In this document: positions 1-7,228 of the stretch, piece after piece
Layout of the letters: every line of letters starts with the position of its first letter
How positions within the stretch are numbered: the first letter of the stretch is position 1
NCBI GenBank assembly: GCA_003112755.1
Contig: BFBT01000001.1
Coordinates: 2,976,001 to 3,040,000 of the forward strand
Direction: 5' to 3'
Source of the DNA: Lawsonibacter asaccharolyticus
GTDB taxonomy: Bacteria > Bacillota > Clostridia > Oscillospirales > Oscillospiraceae
DNA: 64,000 bases
The notes under the pieces: generated by a model
The model's database searches: none
What the model was told of the DNA's origin: nothing
Seen by the model: only the letters and a program-made list of their open reading frames with translations
Position numbers and translations under genes: made by a program

Positions 1-944
1 CGCTGATGGCGCTGGACACCGTCAAGCGGACGGTAGAGTACGCCCGCTCCCTGGAGGAAAAGCACGACAAGTGTTTCCGCTTTACGATCACAACCAACGG
101 TGTCCTGCTGGACCAGGACACCATCGACTACATCAACCGGGAGATGTCTAACGTGGTGCTCTCCCTGGACGGCCGGCGGGAGGTCAACGACCACATGCGC
201 CCCACTGTCAACGGGAAGGGGAGCTATGACGTGATCGTCCCCAAGTTCCAGCAGCTGGTCTCTCAGCGGGGGACCAAGGACTACTATGTGCGGGGCACCT
301 TCACCCGGGAGAACCTGGACTTTGCCGACGACGTGGAGCACCTGGCTTCCCTGGGCTTCCGCCATGTTTCGGTGGAACCGGCCAGCGGACCGCTGGACGA
401 CCCCTTCGCCATCAAGGAGGGAGACCTGCCCGCAGTGGAGGCGGAATACGAGAAGCTGGCCCGGCAGCTGCAGGGGAGGAAGGACGTGAACTTCTTCCAC
501 TTCAATGTGGATCTGGCTCAGGGGCCCTGTGTCATCAAGCGGCTGCGGGGCTGCGGGGCGGGCTGTGAGTATGTGGCCATCACTCCTGATGGGGACATCT
601 ATCCCTGTCACCAGTTTGTGGGCAGGGAGGAGTACCGGATGGGCAATGTCCGCTCCGGGGACTTCGATATGGACATCTCCGGGAAGTTCGCGGAGCTGAA
701 CATCTACACCCGGGAGGACTGCCGGAACTGTTGGGCCCGCTTCTATTGCAGCGGCGGCTGCTCCGCCTCCAACCTGCTTGTCAACGGCGACATAAAAAAG
801 CCCAATGCGGTAGCCTGCGAAATGGAGCGTAAGCGGCTGGAGTGCGCCATCGCCCTGCGTGCCATTGCGGCCGGGATGGGAGAGACGGAGAATACAGAAT
901 GTAATAATACGGACTGTAGTCTGTGCGGCTCCTGCGCGGAATAG
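1..944 (+). CDS. scfB: SCIFF-peptide radical SAM maturase (5' truncated by the window)
   Basis: This is the C-terminal 313 or so residues of a radical SAM/SPASM enzyme of the kind that forms thioether cross-links in the six-cysteine SCIFF peptide (ranthipeptide maturation). The frame is open to the window edge and the CxxxCxxC [4Fe-4S]-SAM motif is absent, so the N-terminus lies upstream and the ATG at 6 is internal. Visible: the SAM-barrel stretch TITTNGVLL, then VVLSLDG, then a SPASM domain with cysteines at about 183, 187, 201 (YPCHQF), 239, 242, 248, 252 and 271 counted from the ATG at 6. The protein ends in an extra Cys-rich tail (C299, C304, C307, C310). The SCIFF precursor gene would be expected just upstream, outside the window. 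Family assignment rests on motif pattern and recalled similarity. Confidence 0.85.
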   Translation, partial: LMALDTVKRTVEYARSLEEKHDKCFRFTITTNGVLLDQDTIDYINREMSNVVLSLDGRREVNDHMRPTVNGKGSYDVIVPKFQQLVSQRGTKDYYVRGTFTRENLDFADDVEHLASLGFRHVSVEPASGPLDDPFAIKEGDLPAVEAEYEKLARQLQGRKDVNFFHFNVDLAQGPCVIKRLRGCGAGCEYVAITPDGDIYPCHQFVGREEYRMGNVRSGDFDMDISGKFAELNIYTREDCRNCWARFYCSGGCSASNLLVNGDIKKPNAVACEMERKRLECAIALRAIAAGMGETENTECNNTDCSLCGSCAE

Positions 945-995
945 CAGGAAACACAACATCTGCGGTGCCTGACGGTACAAAATCACTATATTTAG

Positions 996-1034
996 AAAGA
1001 AGGCGGGCCAGCAGACACTGGCCCGCCTTCTTTT
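996..1034 (+). terminator. Intrinsic terminator after the SCIFF maturase gene
   Basis: A perfect stem of about 16 bp (arms 996-1011 and 1018-1033, core GGCGGGCCAG/CTGGCCCGCC) with a 6-nt loop, followed by TTTT. It ends the transcript of the radical SAM gene before the spoIIM promoter. Confidence 0.9.
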
Positions 1035-1112
1035 GTCAACAAAGTTTACATAATCATGTTGACATAAAGTATTGACGGAAATGACGAATTTTCACAAATC
1101 CTTCAAAACCCC

Positions 1113-1141
1113 TTGCGGAAACGGGCGCCGAGCGGTATATT
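1113..1141 (+). promoter_or_regulatory. Candidate sigma-A promoter for spoIIM-xerD
   Basis: TTGCGG at 1113-1118, 17-bp spacer, TATATT at 1136-1141. It lies between the upstream terminator and the SpoIIM start at 1233. The rest of the 945-1232 gap is otherwise featureless. A TTGACA at 1059-1064 has no acceptable -10 partner. Confidence 0.5.
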
Positions 1142-1232
1142 AAGGATAAATTCAGATTCGGTAGGGGGATCCAAGGGTTCCCCGCTTCTATTTTTTTATC
1201 CCGCCTCATAGGCTGACACTGAGGTGAGCGCC

Positions 1233-1856
1233 ATGGGGAGACAGGGAAAGATCATGCTGGATGTGCCGTCTGGGACGTTGGCCGCGATGGCGGTGCTGGG
1301 TATGGCGTTCCTGCTGGGGGGCGGCGCGGGCTGCCTGCTGGGCGGCATGGTGAATGGTGCGGGCGGCAGCGCCCTGTCCGACTATCTCCAGACCTATCTG
1401 ACGCTGGCCCAGGACGGGACGGAGGGAGCCCCGGGCTTTTGGGCGGTGCTGTGGGAGCAGATGCGTTTTCCCCTGGCGGCCCTGCTGATGGGATTCACGG
1501 CGTTGGGGGTGATCGGACTGCCAGTGCTGTTTGCCGTGCGGGGCTTTTTATTTTCCTTTTCCGTGGCCTGCTTCTGCCGCTTGTTCGGCGGGGCGGGGCT
1601 GATCCCGGCGCTGTTCTTGTTCGGGCTGCCGGCGCTGCTGTGGGCGCCAGCCCTCTTCGTGCTGGGGGCCCAGGGGATGCTGGGGGCCTACGGCCTTCTG
1701 CGGCGGGTGACGGGGGACAGCCGCTATCCCCTCAGCTATGACACCGCCTACGGGGTCCGCTGCGCGCTGTGCGGCGGGGCAGTCATGCTGTGTGTGATCT
1801 TGGAGCTGAGCATCGTTCCGGTGCTGGTGGGGGCTTCGGCCCGCTTTGCGCTGTGA
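1233..1856 (+). CDS. spoIIM: Stage II sporulation protein M-like membrane protein
   Basis: A 207-residue polytopic membrane protein (about five hydrophobic segments) resembling SpoIIM, a component of the SpoIID-SpoIIM-SpoIIP peptidoglycan machine that drives forespore engulfment. The GF-TALGVIGLPV segment followed by a long hydrophobic helix and a G-rich turn is typical of the family. The start is ATG 1233 because GAGGTGA at 1221-1227 lies 5 nt upstream; an in-frame GTG at 1224 falls inside that Shine-Dalgarno. The gene precedes xerD, and spoIIM also sits close to xerD (ripX) in Bacillus, which supports the call. The C-terminal half is more diagnostic than the N-terminus. Alternative: another DUF95-type membrane protein. 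Confidence 0.75.
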   Translation: MGRQGKIMLDVPSGTLAAMAVLGMAFLLGGGAGCLLGGMVNGAGGSALSDYLQTYLTLAQDGTEGAPGFWAVLWEQMRFPLAALLMGFTALGVIGLPVLFAVRGFLFSFSVACFCRLFGGAGLIPALFLFGLPALLWAPALFVLGAQGMLGAYGLLRRVTGDSRYPLSYDTAYGVRCALCGGAVMLCVILELSIVPVLVGASARFAL

Positions 1857-1898
1857 CTTGCGGGAGGGCCCGCAATCTGGAATCAGGGAGTTTTGTGT

Positions 1899-2780
1899 GT
1901 GTCGAATCTGTTGGAGGACTATGAGAGCTATCTGACAACTGAAAAGAAGGCCTCGGCCAACACGGTGAGCTCCTATCTGCGGGACGTGCATCAGTTTGCC
2001 CAGGAGATGGAGGAACGGGACGTCCCGCTCGACGAGGTGCTGCCCCGGGACGTGGAGGACTATATCCGGGGCCTGACCCGGCGGGGCAAATCCGCTGCCA
2101 CGGTGACCCGGTCCGTGGCATCCATCAAGTCCTTCTACAACTGCCTGCTGTCAAGGGGACTGGTGGAGAGCAACCCAGCCCGAAACGTGACTGCGGCGAA
2201 GGTGGAGCGCAAGCTGCCCCAGATCCTCACCAGCCGGGAGGTGGAGCTCTTTCTGGAGCAGCCAGACTGCAGTGACCTGAAGGGGTACCGGGACCGGGCC
2301 ATGCTGGAGCTGCTCTACGCCACGGGTATCCGGGTGTCGGAGCTGATCGAGCTGGACGTGGACGACCTGAACCTCTACGCCGGGGTGCTTCACTGTGCCA
2401 GCAAGGGGAAGGAGCGGGTCATCCCCCTTTACCCCGCCGCCATCCGGGCGCTGGAGGAGTATCTGCGCAACGTCCGCCCGCAGCTCATCAACGAGCCGGA
2501 CGAGACGGCGCTGTTCGTCAACATGAGCGGGGACCGGATGAGCCGCCAGGGCTTCTGGAAGCTGATCAAATACTACCAGGAGAAGGCCGGCATCCAGAAG
2601 GACATCACGCCCCACACCCTGCGCCACTCCTTCGCCGCCCACCTGCTGGAGAACGGGGCGGACCTGCGCTCCATCCAGGAGATGATGGGGCACGCGGACA
2701 TCTCCTCCACTCAGATCTACTCCCGGATGCTGAACCACAAGCTGAAGGACGTCTATCAGAAGGCCCACCCCAGAGCATGA
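1899..2780 (+). CDS. xerD: Tyrosine site-specific recombinase XerD
   Basis: Resolves chromosome dimers at dif by strand exchange, normally with XerC. It has an N-terminal SAM-like core-binding domain (about residues 1-90) and a C-terminal catalytic domain. The full set of catalytic residues is present: R145 (TGIRVSEL), K169 (SKGKERV), H239 and R242 (HTLRH), H265 (MMGHADI) and nucleophile Y274 (TQIYSRM), numbered from the GTG at 1899. The length of 293 aa is normal. GTG 1899 is chosen over TTG 1893 because CAGGGAG (1884-1890) gives 8-nt spacing. A 42-bp gap after spoIIM suggests co-transcription. It is housekeeping-type, and no integrase neighbours or attachment sites are seen. Confidence 0.92.
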   Translation: MSNLLEDYESYLTTEKKASANTVSSYLRDVHQFAQEMEERDVPLDEVLPRDVEDYIRGLTRRGKSAATVTRSVASIKSFYNCLLSRGLVESNPARNVTAAKVERKLPQILTSREVELFLEQPDCSDLKGYRDRAMLELLYATGIRVSELIELDVDDLNLYAGVLHCASKGKERVIPLYPAAIRALEEYLRNVRPQLINEPDETALFVNMSGDRMSRQGFWKLIKYYQEKAGIQKDITPHTLRHSFAAHLLENGADLRSIQEMMGHADISSTQIYSRMLNHKLKDVYQKAHPRA

Positions 2781-2813
2781 GCCAGGCCGGATGCAGTTCG
2801 TCCTGGTTTTTGC

Positions 2814-2842
2814 TTGACAGGGCGGCTCCGCTGTGCTACACT
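2814..2842 (+). promoter_or_regulatory. Strong sigma-A promoter of the ABC-F leader
   Basis: TTGACA at 2814-2819, exactly 17 bp, TACACT at 2837-2842. It is among the best promoters in the window. Transcription would start near 2849, giving a leader of about 255 nt before the ABC-F start codon. Confidence 0.8.
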
Positions 2843-2875
2843 GCATGGGAATCCAGAAGAAATGGAGGCGGGAAA

Positions 2876-2896
2876 ATGCGCAATGCCGCTTGCTGA
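2876..2896 (+). CDS. Candidate regulatory leader peptide upstream of the ABC-F gene
   Basis: A six-residue ORF (M-R-N-A-A-C, stop TGA) with a textbook Shine-Dalgarno: GGAGG at 2864-2868, 7 nt before ATG 2876. It starts about 27 nt into the predicted transcript and lies upstream of an intrinsic terminator (3026-3062) and the Lsa-type gene. This is the arrangement of ribosome-sensing attenuators, in which a drug-stalled ribosome on the leader ORF shifts RNA folding. A second mini-ORF (ATG 2902 or 2905 to TGA 2925) lacks a Shine-Dalgarno and overlaps a GGGGC/GCCCC hairpin (2917-2933). Seen: promoter, Shine-Dalgarno, ORF and terminator. Inferred: the regulatory role. Confidence 0.6.
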   Translation: MRNAAC

Positions 2897-3025
2897 ACCG
2901 CATGATGGAAGAGAGAGGGGCCTGAAAAGCCCCGGTTCTGTCATGCCTGAGCAAGAGGGTGTTGTCTTCCCGCTCCGGCTGTTCGTATGGAGCTGCCCCA
3001 GGGGGGCGGCTGTGGATCGTCTGCC

Positions 3026-3062
3026 AAAGCCGTGAGAAGGTGCGCCTTCTTGCGGCTTTTTT
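3026..3062 (+). terminator. Leader terminator (attenuator) before the ABC-F gene
   Basis: Arms 3026-3040 and 3045-3059 pair over 15 bp (two G-U wobbles) around a TGCG loop and end in six T residues. It stands between a consensus promoter and the ABC-F Shine-Dalgarno (3091-3097), so it would truncate the leader transcript unless antitermination occurs. The 5' arm (AGCCG) could instead pair with CGGCT at about 3007-3011, a possible antiterminator. Confidence 0.85.
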
Positions 3063-3104
3063 CATATGCCCCGCCGGCGGCGGGGCGGAAAGGGAGGCAG
3101 AACA

Positions 3105-4628
3105 GTGTCTTTGATCCAAATCGAACATTTGTATTTTACCTATGACGGCGGCAGCGAGCCGGTCTTTGAGGACCTGGACCTACAGCTGGAAACAGACTGG
3201 AAGCTGGGGCTGGTGGGCCGAAATGGCAGGGGGAAGACCACCCTGCTGCGCCTTCTGGAGGGCGGGCTGGAGCACCGGGGGCAGATCCGCACGGGGGGCC
3301 TGGCCTGCCGCCGGTTCCCCTGCGCCGTCCGGGAGACGGAGGTCCCGGTGTCCCAGGTGCTGCGGGATATCTCACCGGAGGCGGAGGAGTGGCAGCTGGT
3401 CCGGGAGCTGTCCCTGCTGGGGCTGGATGAGGAGGTGCTGGAGCGCACCCTCTCCACCCTGAGCGGAGGGGAGCAGACCCGGGTGCTCCTGTCCGCCCTG
3501 TTTCTGGACGAGGGGAGCTGGCCCATGCTGGACGAGCCCACCGACCACCTGGACGAGGAGGGGCGGGAGCTGCTTGCTCAATATCTCAGCCACAGCCGCC
3601 GGGGCTTCCTGCTTGTCTCCCACGACCGGGCGTTTCTGGACCGGTGCGTGGACCATGTGCTGGCCCTGAACCGGACGGGGCCGGAGCTGGTGAAGGGAAA
3701 TTTCTCCGTGTGGTACCAGGAGAAGCAGGACCGGGACCGGCGGGAGCAGGCCCAGAACCAGCAGCTGAAGGGGGAGATCCGCCGACTGGAGCAGGCGGCC
3801 CGCCGGACCTCTGCCTGGTCCGACCAGGTGGAAAAGACCAAATACGCCAGTAAAAATTCCGGACTGCGCCCCGACCGGGGCTATGTGGGCCACAAGTCGG
3901 CCAAGATGATGAAGAGGGCCAAGAGCCTGGAGAGCCGGCAGGAGTCTGCCATCCGGGAGAAGGCGGCTCTGCTCCACGACGTGGAGCGGGCCGAGCCCCT
4001 GAAGCTGGCCCCCCGGGCGTTCCACAGCGCCCGCCTGCTGGAGCTGGACCGCGTCTCCATCGACTACGGGGACGGGCCTGTGTGCGGCGAGGTCAGCTTC
4101 TCCCTGAGCCAGGGGGAGCGGCTGTGCCTGGAGGGGAGGAATGGGAGCGGCAAGACCAGCCTGCTCCGGCTAATCCTGGGGGAGGAAGTGCCCCACACGG
4201 GGACCGTGCGGTGGGCCTCTGGCCTGGAGATCTCCTATGTCTCCCAAAAGGTGGACCATCTGCAGGGAGCCCTTCGGGACTTCCCGGCGGAGGAGGGGAT
4301 AGACGCCACCCAGTTTATGACCATCCTGCGCAAACTGGACTTCCCCAGGGCGGCCTTTGAGGGAGAAATGGGTGCGTACAGCGCGGGCCAGAAGAAGAAG
4401 GTCCTGCTGGCGGCCAGCCTGTGCCGCAGCGCCCACCTGTATGTCTGGGATGAGCCGCTGAATTTTGTGGACCTGTTCTCCCGTATCCAGATGGAGGAGC
4501 TGCTGCTGGAGTACCGGCCCACCCTGCTGTTCGTGGAGCACGACGAGGCGTTCCGGGAGCGGGTGGCCACCCGGCGGGTGTCCCTGTCTGAGCGCGGGCT
4601 GGAAAAAACAGACAAAGATATGAAATAA
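3105..4628 (+). CDS. Lsa-type ABC-F ribosomal protection protein
   Basis: A cytoplasmic twin-ATPase ABC-F protein of 507 aa. It is expected to bind the ribosomal E site and displace drugs from the peptidyl-transferase centre (lincosamides, streptogramin A, pleuromutilins in the Lsa family). NBD1: Walker A GRNGRGKT (38-45), signature LSGGEQTR (119-126), Walker B with catalytic E144 (MLDEPTDHLD). The charged interdomain linker (about 205-305) carries the Lsa-like run KNSGLRPDRGYVGHKSAKMM. NBD2: GRNGSGKT (344-351), degenerate signature YSAGQKKK, VWDEPLNFVD. No membrane domain. The start is GTG 3105, set by AGGGAGG at 3091-3097. Both catalytic glutamates are intact, so it should be active. The upstream leader and terminator suggest drug-inducible expression. 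Lsa subfamily membership is by recalled similarity; substrate range is inferred. Confidence 0.85.
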   Translation: MSLIQIEHLYFTYDGGSEPVFEDLDLQLETDWKLGLVGRNGRGKTTLLRLLEGGLEHRGQIRTGGLACRRFPCAVRETEVPVSQVLRDISPEAEEWQLVRELSLLGLDEEVLERTLSTLSGGEQTRVLLSALFLDEGSWPMLDEPTDHLDEEGRELLAQYLSHSRRGFLLVSHDRAFLDRCVDHVLALNRTGPELVKGNFSVWYQEKQDRDRREQAQNQQLKGEIRRLEQAARRTSAWSDQVEKTKYASKNSGLRPDRGYVGHKSAKMMKRAKSLESRQESAIREKAALLHDVERAEPLKLAPRAFHSARLLELDRVSIDYGDGPVCGEVSFSLSQGERLCLEGRNGSGKTSLLRLILGEEVPHTGTVRWASGLEISYVSQKVDHLQGALRDFPAEEGIDATQFMTILRKLDFPRAAFEGEMGAYSAGQKKKVLLAASLCRSAHLYVWDEPLNFVDLFSRIQMEELLLEYRPTLLFVEHDEAFRERVATRRVSLSERGLEKTDKDMK

Positions 4629-4718
4629 GATTTGCAGTTTTTCCATCCCCTGCACGTATAGAGGCAGGAGAAGACTTGGCAGCCATGGGAGAGGGGGGAG
4701 TCAGGGCAAAAGGCAGGA

Positions 4719-4938
4719 ATGAGTGTGGAAAGACTGTTGCCTCAGATGCTGATGTCCATAGCCGCCACCCTGGTTGGGATCCTGCTGGTCCTCATGGGGC
4801 TGCTGCGCATAGGGAGGTCAATCAAGTTCCACCATCACCATCGGATCTCCCTCCAGCGTTGTCGTGACCATCGACAGAGGCCAGCTGGAGGAATTCCTCC
4901 GCCGATCCGGCTGGGCCCGGTGGCCGATATCTGCATAA
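4719..4938 (+). pseudogene. Small membrane-anchored protein gene, apparently frameshifted
   Basis: Starting at ATG 4719 (AGGCAGG just upstream), the frame encodes a short N-terminus and one transmembrane helix (about residues 10-30, IAATLVGILLVLMGLL), then runs into low-complexity, unlikely sequence. The +1 frame opens at 4813, directly after a TAG, and encodes a plausible tail with GC-rich third positions (SVVVTIDRGQLEEFLRRSG...) to TAA 4936-4938. Removing one G from GGG at 4812-4814 would join both halves into a protein of about 73 aa. Either a real frameshift mutation or a sequencing/assembly indel. Function unknown. Confidence 0.4.
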
Positions 4939-4943
4939 CAGAG

Positions 4944-4970
4944 GGGCTCCCCGGCAGTGCCGGGGAGCCC
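4944..4970. terminator. GC-rich hairpin between convergent genes
   Basis: An 11-bp perfect stem GGGCTCCCCGG/CCGGGGAGCCC around a 5-nt centre, between the small + strand gene and the - strand anti-sigma gene ending at 5006. There is no T tract on either side, so it is at best a weak or RNA-stabilising terminator. Nothing else is recognised in the 4629-5005 gap. Confidence 0.4.
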
Positions 4971-5005
4971 TGACGATGTGGGAAAGTGGGCGGTCCAGAG
5001 CGCAG

Positions 5006-5887
5006 TTAGCGGGAGGCCCGGGGGCAGGCGGTGCCGGTGCCTGACTCCGCAGAGGCTGGAGCGGCCGCCTGGACATAGACGGCGTCGTCCCTGGGGTCCA
5101 GCACGGCCAGTGCAGACAGGGCCTCATCGTCGGCCCTAGTGAGGGACAGGACCAGACGGTTGTTCTTCTCGTCCAGGGCGCAGGAGGACAGCACCGCCTT
5201 CACTGAGGGCTGGGCACAGATCTGCTCCTGGAGCTTGGTGAGGGAGGCGAGGGAGTAGCGGGCCCTGGCAAAGGACACCCCGCCCCCTGCCCAGTCCCGG
5301 ACCTGACTGCGCAGGGCCTGTGTGTCGCAGCCCCGGACCAGCAGGACCACCACATCTCCCGCGCTGTCCAGATAGCCGCCACCGTACCAGTCCGGGTAGG
5401 TGCCGTTGCCGTATTCCCGTTGGATCTCCCGAGTCAGGCGCTCCAGGAGCAGGGCGCCCTCTCCTGCGTCGGCATCGGAAGAGGTCTCTCCCTCCGCGCT
5501 GGGCAGCTGCTGGGCAGGGCAGCCGCCGTCCTGGGCGGAGGCGGGAAGCCGGCTGAGGTCGTACTGCTCCCCCTCCTCCGCGGGGAGGGTGTCCGGTCCA
5601 AGTCCGCTCTCGCTGATGATGAGGCCGGGGCGGGGGGCTGCCTCCTGGGTACTGGCGTCCTGTTCCTGCCCCGCCGCTTCCTCCACCGTCACATAGCTGT
5701 GGAGGGGCGGAGAGAGGAGGGCGTGTCCCAGCGGCAGGGCGGCCGCCAGAAGGAGGCAGGCGGCCAGCACCCAGCACCGGTGGACGGGGCGGCGGACAGG
5801 CCGGGAGAGCCCCTCCTCCAGCGCGGCCCGGGCCGCCGGGCTGGGGATGAGCTGTTCCTTCATCTGAGAAAAGATGGGGTCATTCAT
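5006..5887 (-). CDS. Membrane-anchored anti-sigma factor candidate
   Basis: A 293-aa protein with a short cytosolic N-terminus (about 1-37), one transmembrane helix (about 38-58, WVLAACLLLAAALPLGHALL) and a large extracytoplasmic region. This is the topology of an anti-sigma factor. The gene overlaps the 3' end of the sigma gene by 8 nt (ATG 5887 on the - strand, sigma stop at 5882-5880), so the two are translationally coupled. No zinc-binding anti-sigma (ZAS) HxxxCxxC motif is seen. The extracytoplasmic part is acidic and repeat-free and could sense an envelope signal. Assigned by operon position and topology, not by recognised sequence similarity. Alternative: an uncharacterised surface protein co-expressed with the sigma factor. 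Confidence 0.6.
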   Translation of the reverse strand: MNDPIFSQMKEQLIPSPAARAALEEGLSRPVRRPVHRCWVLAACLLLAAALPLGHALLSPPLHSYVTVEEAAGQEQDASTQEAAPRPGLIISESGLGPDTLPAEEGEQYDLSRLPASAQDGGCPAQQLPSAEGETSSDADAGEGALLLERLTREIQREYGNGTYPDWYGGGYLDSAGDVVVLLVRGCDTQALRSQVRDWAGGGVSFARARYSLASLTKLQEQICAQPSVKAVLSSCALDEKNNRLVLSLTRADDEALSALAVLDPRDDAVYVQAAAPASAESGTGTACPRASR

Positions 5888-6383
5888 GAAAATAGTCTCC
5901 TTTCAGCAGCTCCCGCAGGTGCTCCCGCCCCCGGGACAGGCGCATCCGCACCGCGCCTGGGCGGAGGGAGAGGAGCCGCGCGATCTCCTGGGTGGACAGT
6001 TCTTCAAAGTAGAACAGGTAGAGGGGGACCCTCAGCCCGTCTGGCAGAGAGGAGAGGGCGGACCAGAGCCCGGTCTGTTCCGGGGTCTGGAACTGCACCG
6101 GCGCATCCGCACGCTCCGAGAGGGGGACCACACGCCTCCGCCAGGGGGAGGCGGTCACCCGGCGGCTGAAATTGAGGGTGGTGCGCAGGAGCCAGGCCCT
6201 GCGGTGCTCCTCCTCCCGGAAATGTTTGCCGCACTGGAAATAGGCCAGAAATACCTCCTGAAACACGTCGTCCGCATCCGCCCGGCTGCCGGTCCGAGCC
6301 AGTGCGAAGCCGTACACCATTTTTTCGTACCGCTCCAGGATGGAGGCGAATCCCTCCTCCGGGCTCAGCGGTTGCTCTGCCAT
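5880..6383 (-). CDS. ECF-type sigma-70 family RNA polymerase sigma factor
   Basis: A 167-aa sigma factor with region 2 (YEKMVYGFALARTGSRADADD followed by VFQEVFLAYF; core binding and -10 recognition) and region 4 (LPDGLRVPLYLFYFEELSTQ followed by EIARLLSLRPGAVRMRLSRG; helix-turn-helix). Regions 1 and 3 are missing, as in group 4 (ECF) factors. The start is the ATG at 6383 (- strand) with AAGGGAGG 7 nt upstream; the reading frame stays open about 77 codons further 5' but without coding character. It is followed by an overlapping membrane protein that probably holds it inactive. It points away from ruvC across a 263-bp divergent region. Target genes cannot be read from this window. Confidence 0.85.
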   Translation of the reverse strand: MAEQPLSPEEGFASILERYEKMVYGFALARTGSRADADDVFQEVFLAYFQCGKHFREEEHRRAWLLRTTLNFSRRVTASPWRRRVVPLSERADAPVQFQTPEQTGLWSALSSLPDGLRVPLYLFYFEELSTQEIARLLSLRPGAVRMRLSRGREHLRELLKGDYFHE

Positions 6384-6586
6384 ATCACGACCTCCCTTCG
6401 CATAATACTCCATTTTGCAGGGGGAAATGTCACGGTGGAAGCAGACTTTTTTTTCCAGAGCCCCCATCCCATTTTCCGTTGTACCATACACCCGCCGGGA
6501 AAGCAAGGGAGTGCCTCTTCCCATGCCTCCCGACAGCCGCCCAGTGTGCCGCGGTATCGAAAGAGAGAGGGAAAGTGAAAACAGTC

Positions 6587-6615
6587 TTTCCATTTGGAGA
6601 AAAACATGATACACT
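6587..6615 (+). promoter_or_regulatory. Candidate sigma-A promoter for ruvC
   Basis: TTTCCA (6587-6592), 17-bp spacer, TACACT (6610-6615), 31 bp before the ruvC ATG. The rest of the divergent region 6384-6646 shows no convincing promoter for the sigma-factor gene on the - strand. Confidence 0.45.
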
Positions 6616-6646
6616 TACTTCGTATGTATGGAAGCGGGAGGGGCCC

Positions 6647-7168
6647 ATGATCGTTTTAGGCATCGACCCGGGCGTGGCCACCATCGGATTCGGGGTGGTG
6701 CGTGCGGAGCGTCAGAAAAACACGCTGGTCCAATACGGCGTCATCACCACCCCGCCGGGCATCCCCCTGTCCAGCCGCCTGCTCCAGATCTCTGACGACA
6801 TGGAAGAGCTCATTCGCACCTTCCACCCGGACGAGATGGCGGTGGAGGAACTGTTCTTCACCAAAAACATCACCACCGGCATCGCGGTGGCCCACGGCCG
6901 GGGGGTCATCCTACTCTCGGCGGAGCGGCTGGGGGTCCCCGTCTTTGAGTACACCCCCATGCAGGTGAAGCAGGCTGTGGCGGGCTACGGCGGGGCCGAC
7001 AAGCGGCAGGTCATGCTGATGACCCAGCGCCTGTTGAACATGAAGCAGGTTCCCCGGCCCGACGACGCCGCCGATGCCCTGGCCCTGGCCATCTGCCACG
7101 GCCGTGCCGCCACCAGCCTCCTGAACACCGAACGGGTCTTTGACCCCATGAAATACGACACACGATGA
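6647..7168 (+). CDS. ruvC: Holliday junction resolvase RuvC
   Basis: Endonuclease that cuts Holliday junctions symmetrically as part of the RuvABC resolvasome. It has 173 aa, the usual length. The RNase H-like active-site acids are all present: D7 (GIDPG), E67 (AVEELF), D140 and D143 (DDAADALAL). The start is ATG 6647 with GGGAGGGG at 6635-6642; the frame extends upstream through non-coding sequence. It is first in a ruvC-x-ruvA-(paralogue array)-ruvB order. Confidence 0.95.
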   Translation: MIVLGIDPGVATIGFGVVRAERQKNTLVQYGVITTPPGIPLSSRLLQISDDMEELIRTFHPDEMAVEELFFTKNITTGIAVAHGRGVILLSAERLGVPVFEYTPMQVKQAVAGYGGADKRQVMLMTQRLLNMKQVPRPDDAADALALAICHGRAATSLLNTERVFDPMKYDTR

Positions 7169-7228
7169 AAGAACAGCGGATCAGGAGATAGGACCAGGGG
7201 GACTTGACTCCCGGAAAGGATGGGACCC

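Noticed and set aside
1059-1087. TTGACA with a downstream -10 before spoIIM
   Set aside because: No acceptable -10 at 16-18 bp; TTGCGG/TATATT downstream is a better pair.
2814-3035. Open frame of about 73 codons in the ABC-F leader
   Set aside because: It begins at the -35 box of the promoter (TTG), has no Shine-Dalgarno, and crosses leader RNA structure. The short ORF at 2876 is better supported.
6384-6614. 77-codon N-terminal extension of the ECF sigma factor
   Set aside because: Non-coding composition and no homology; AAGGGAGG marks the ATG at 6383.
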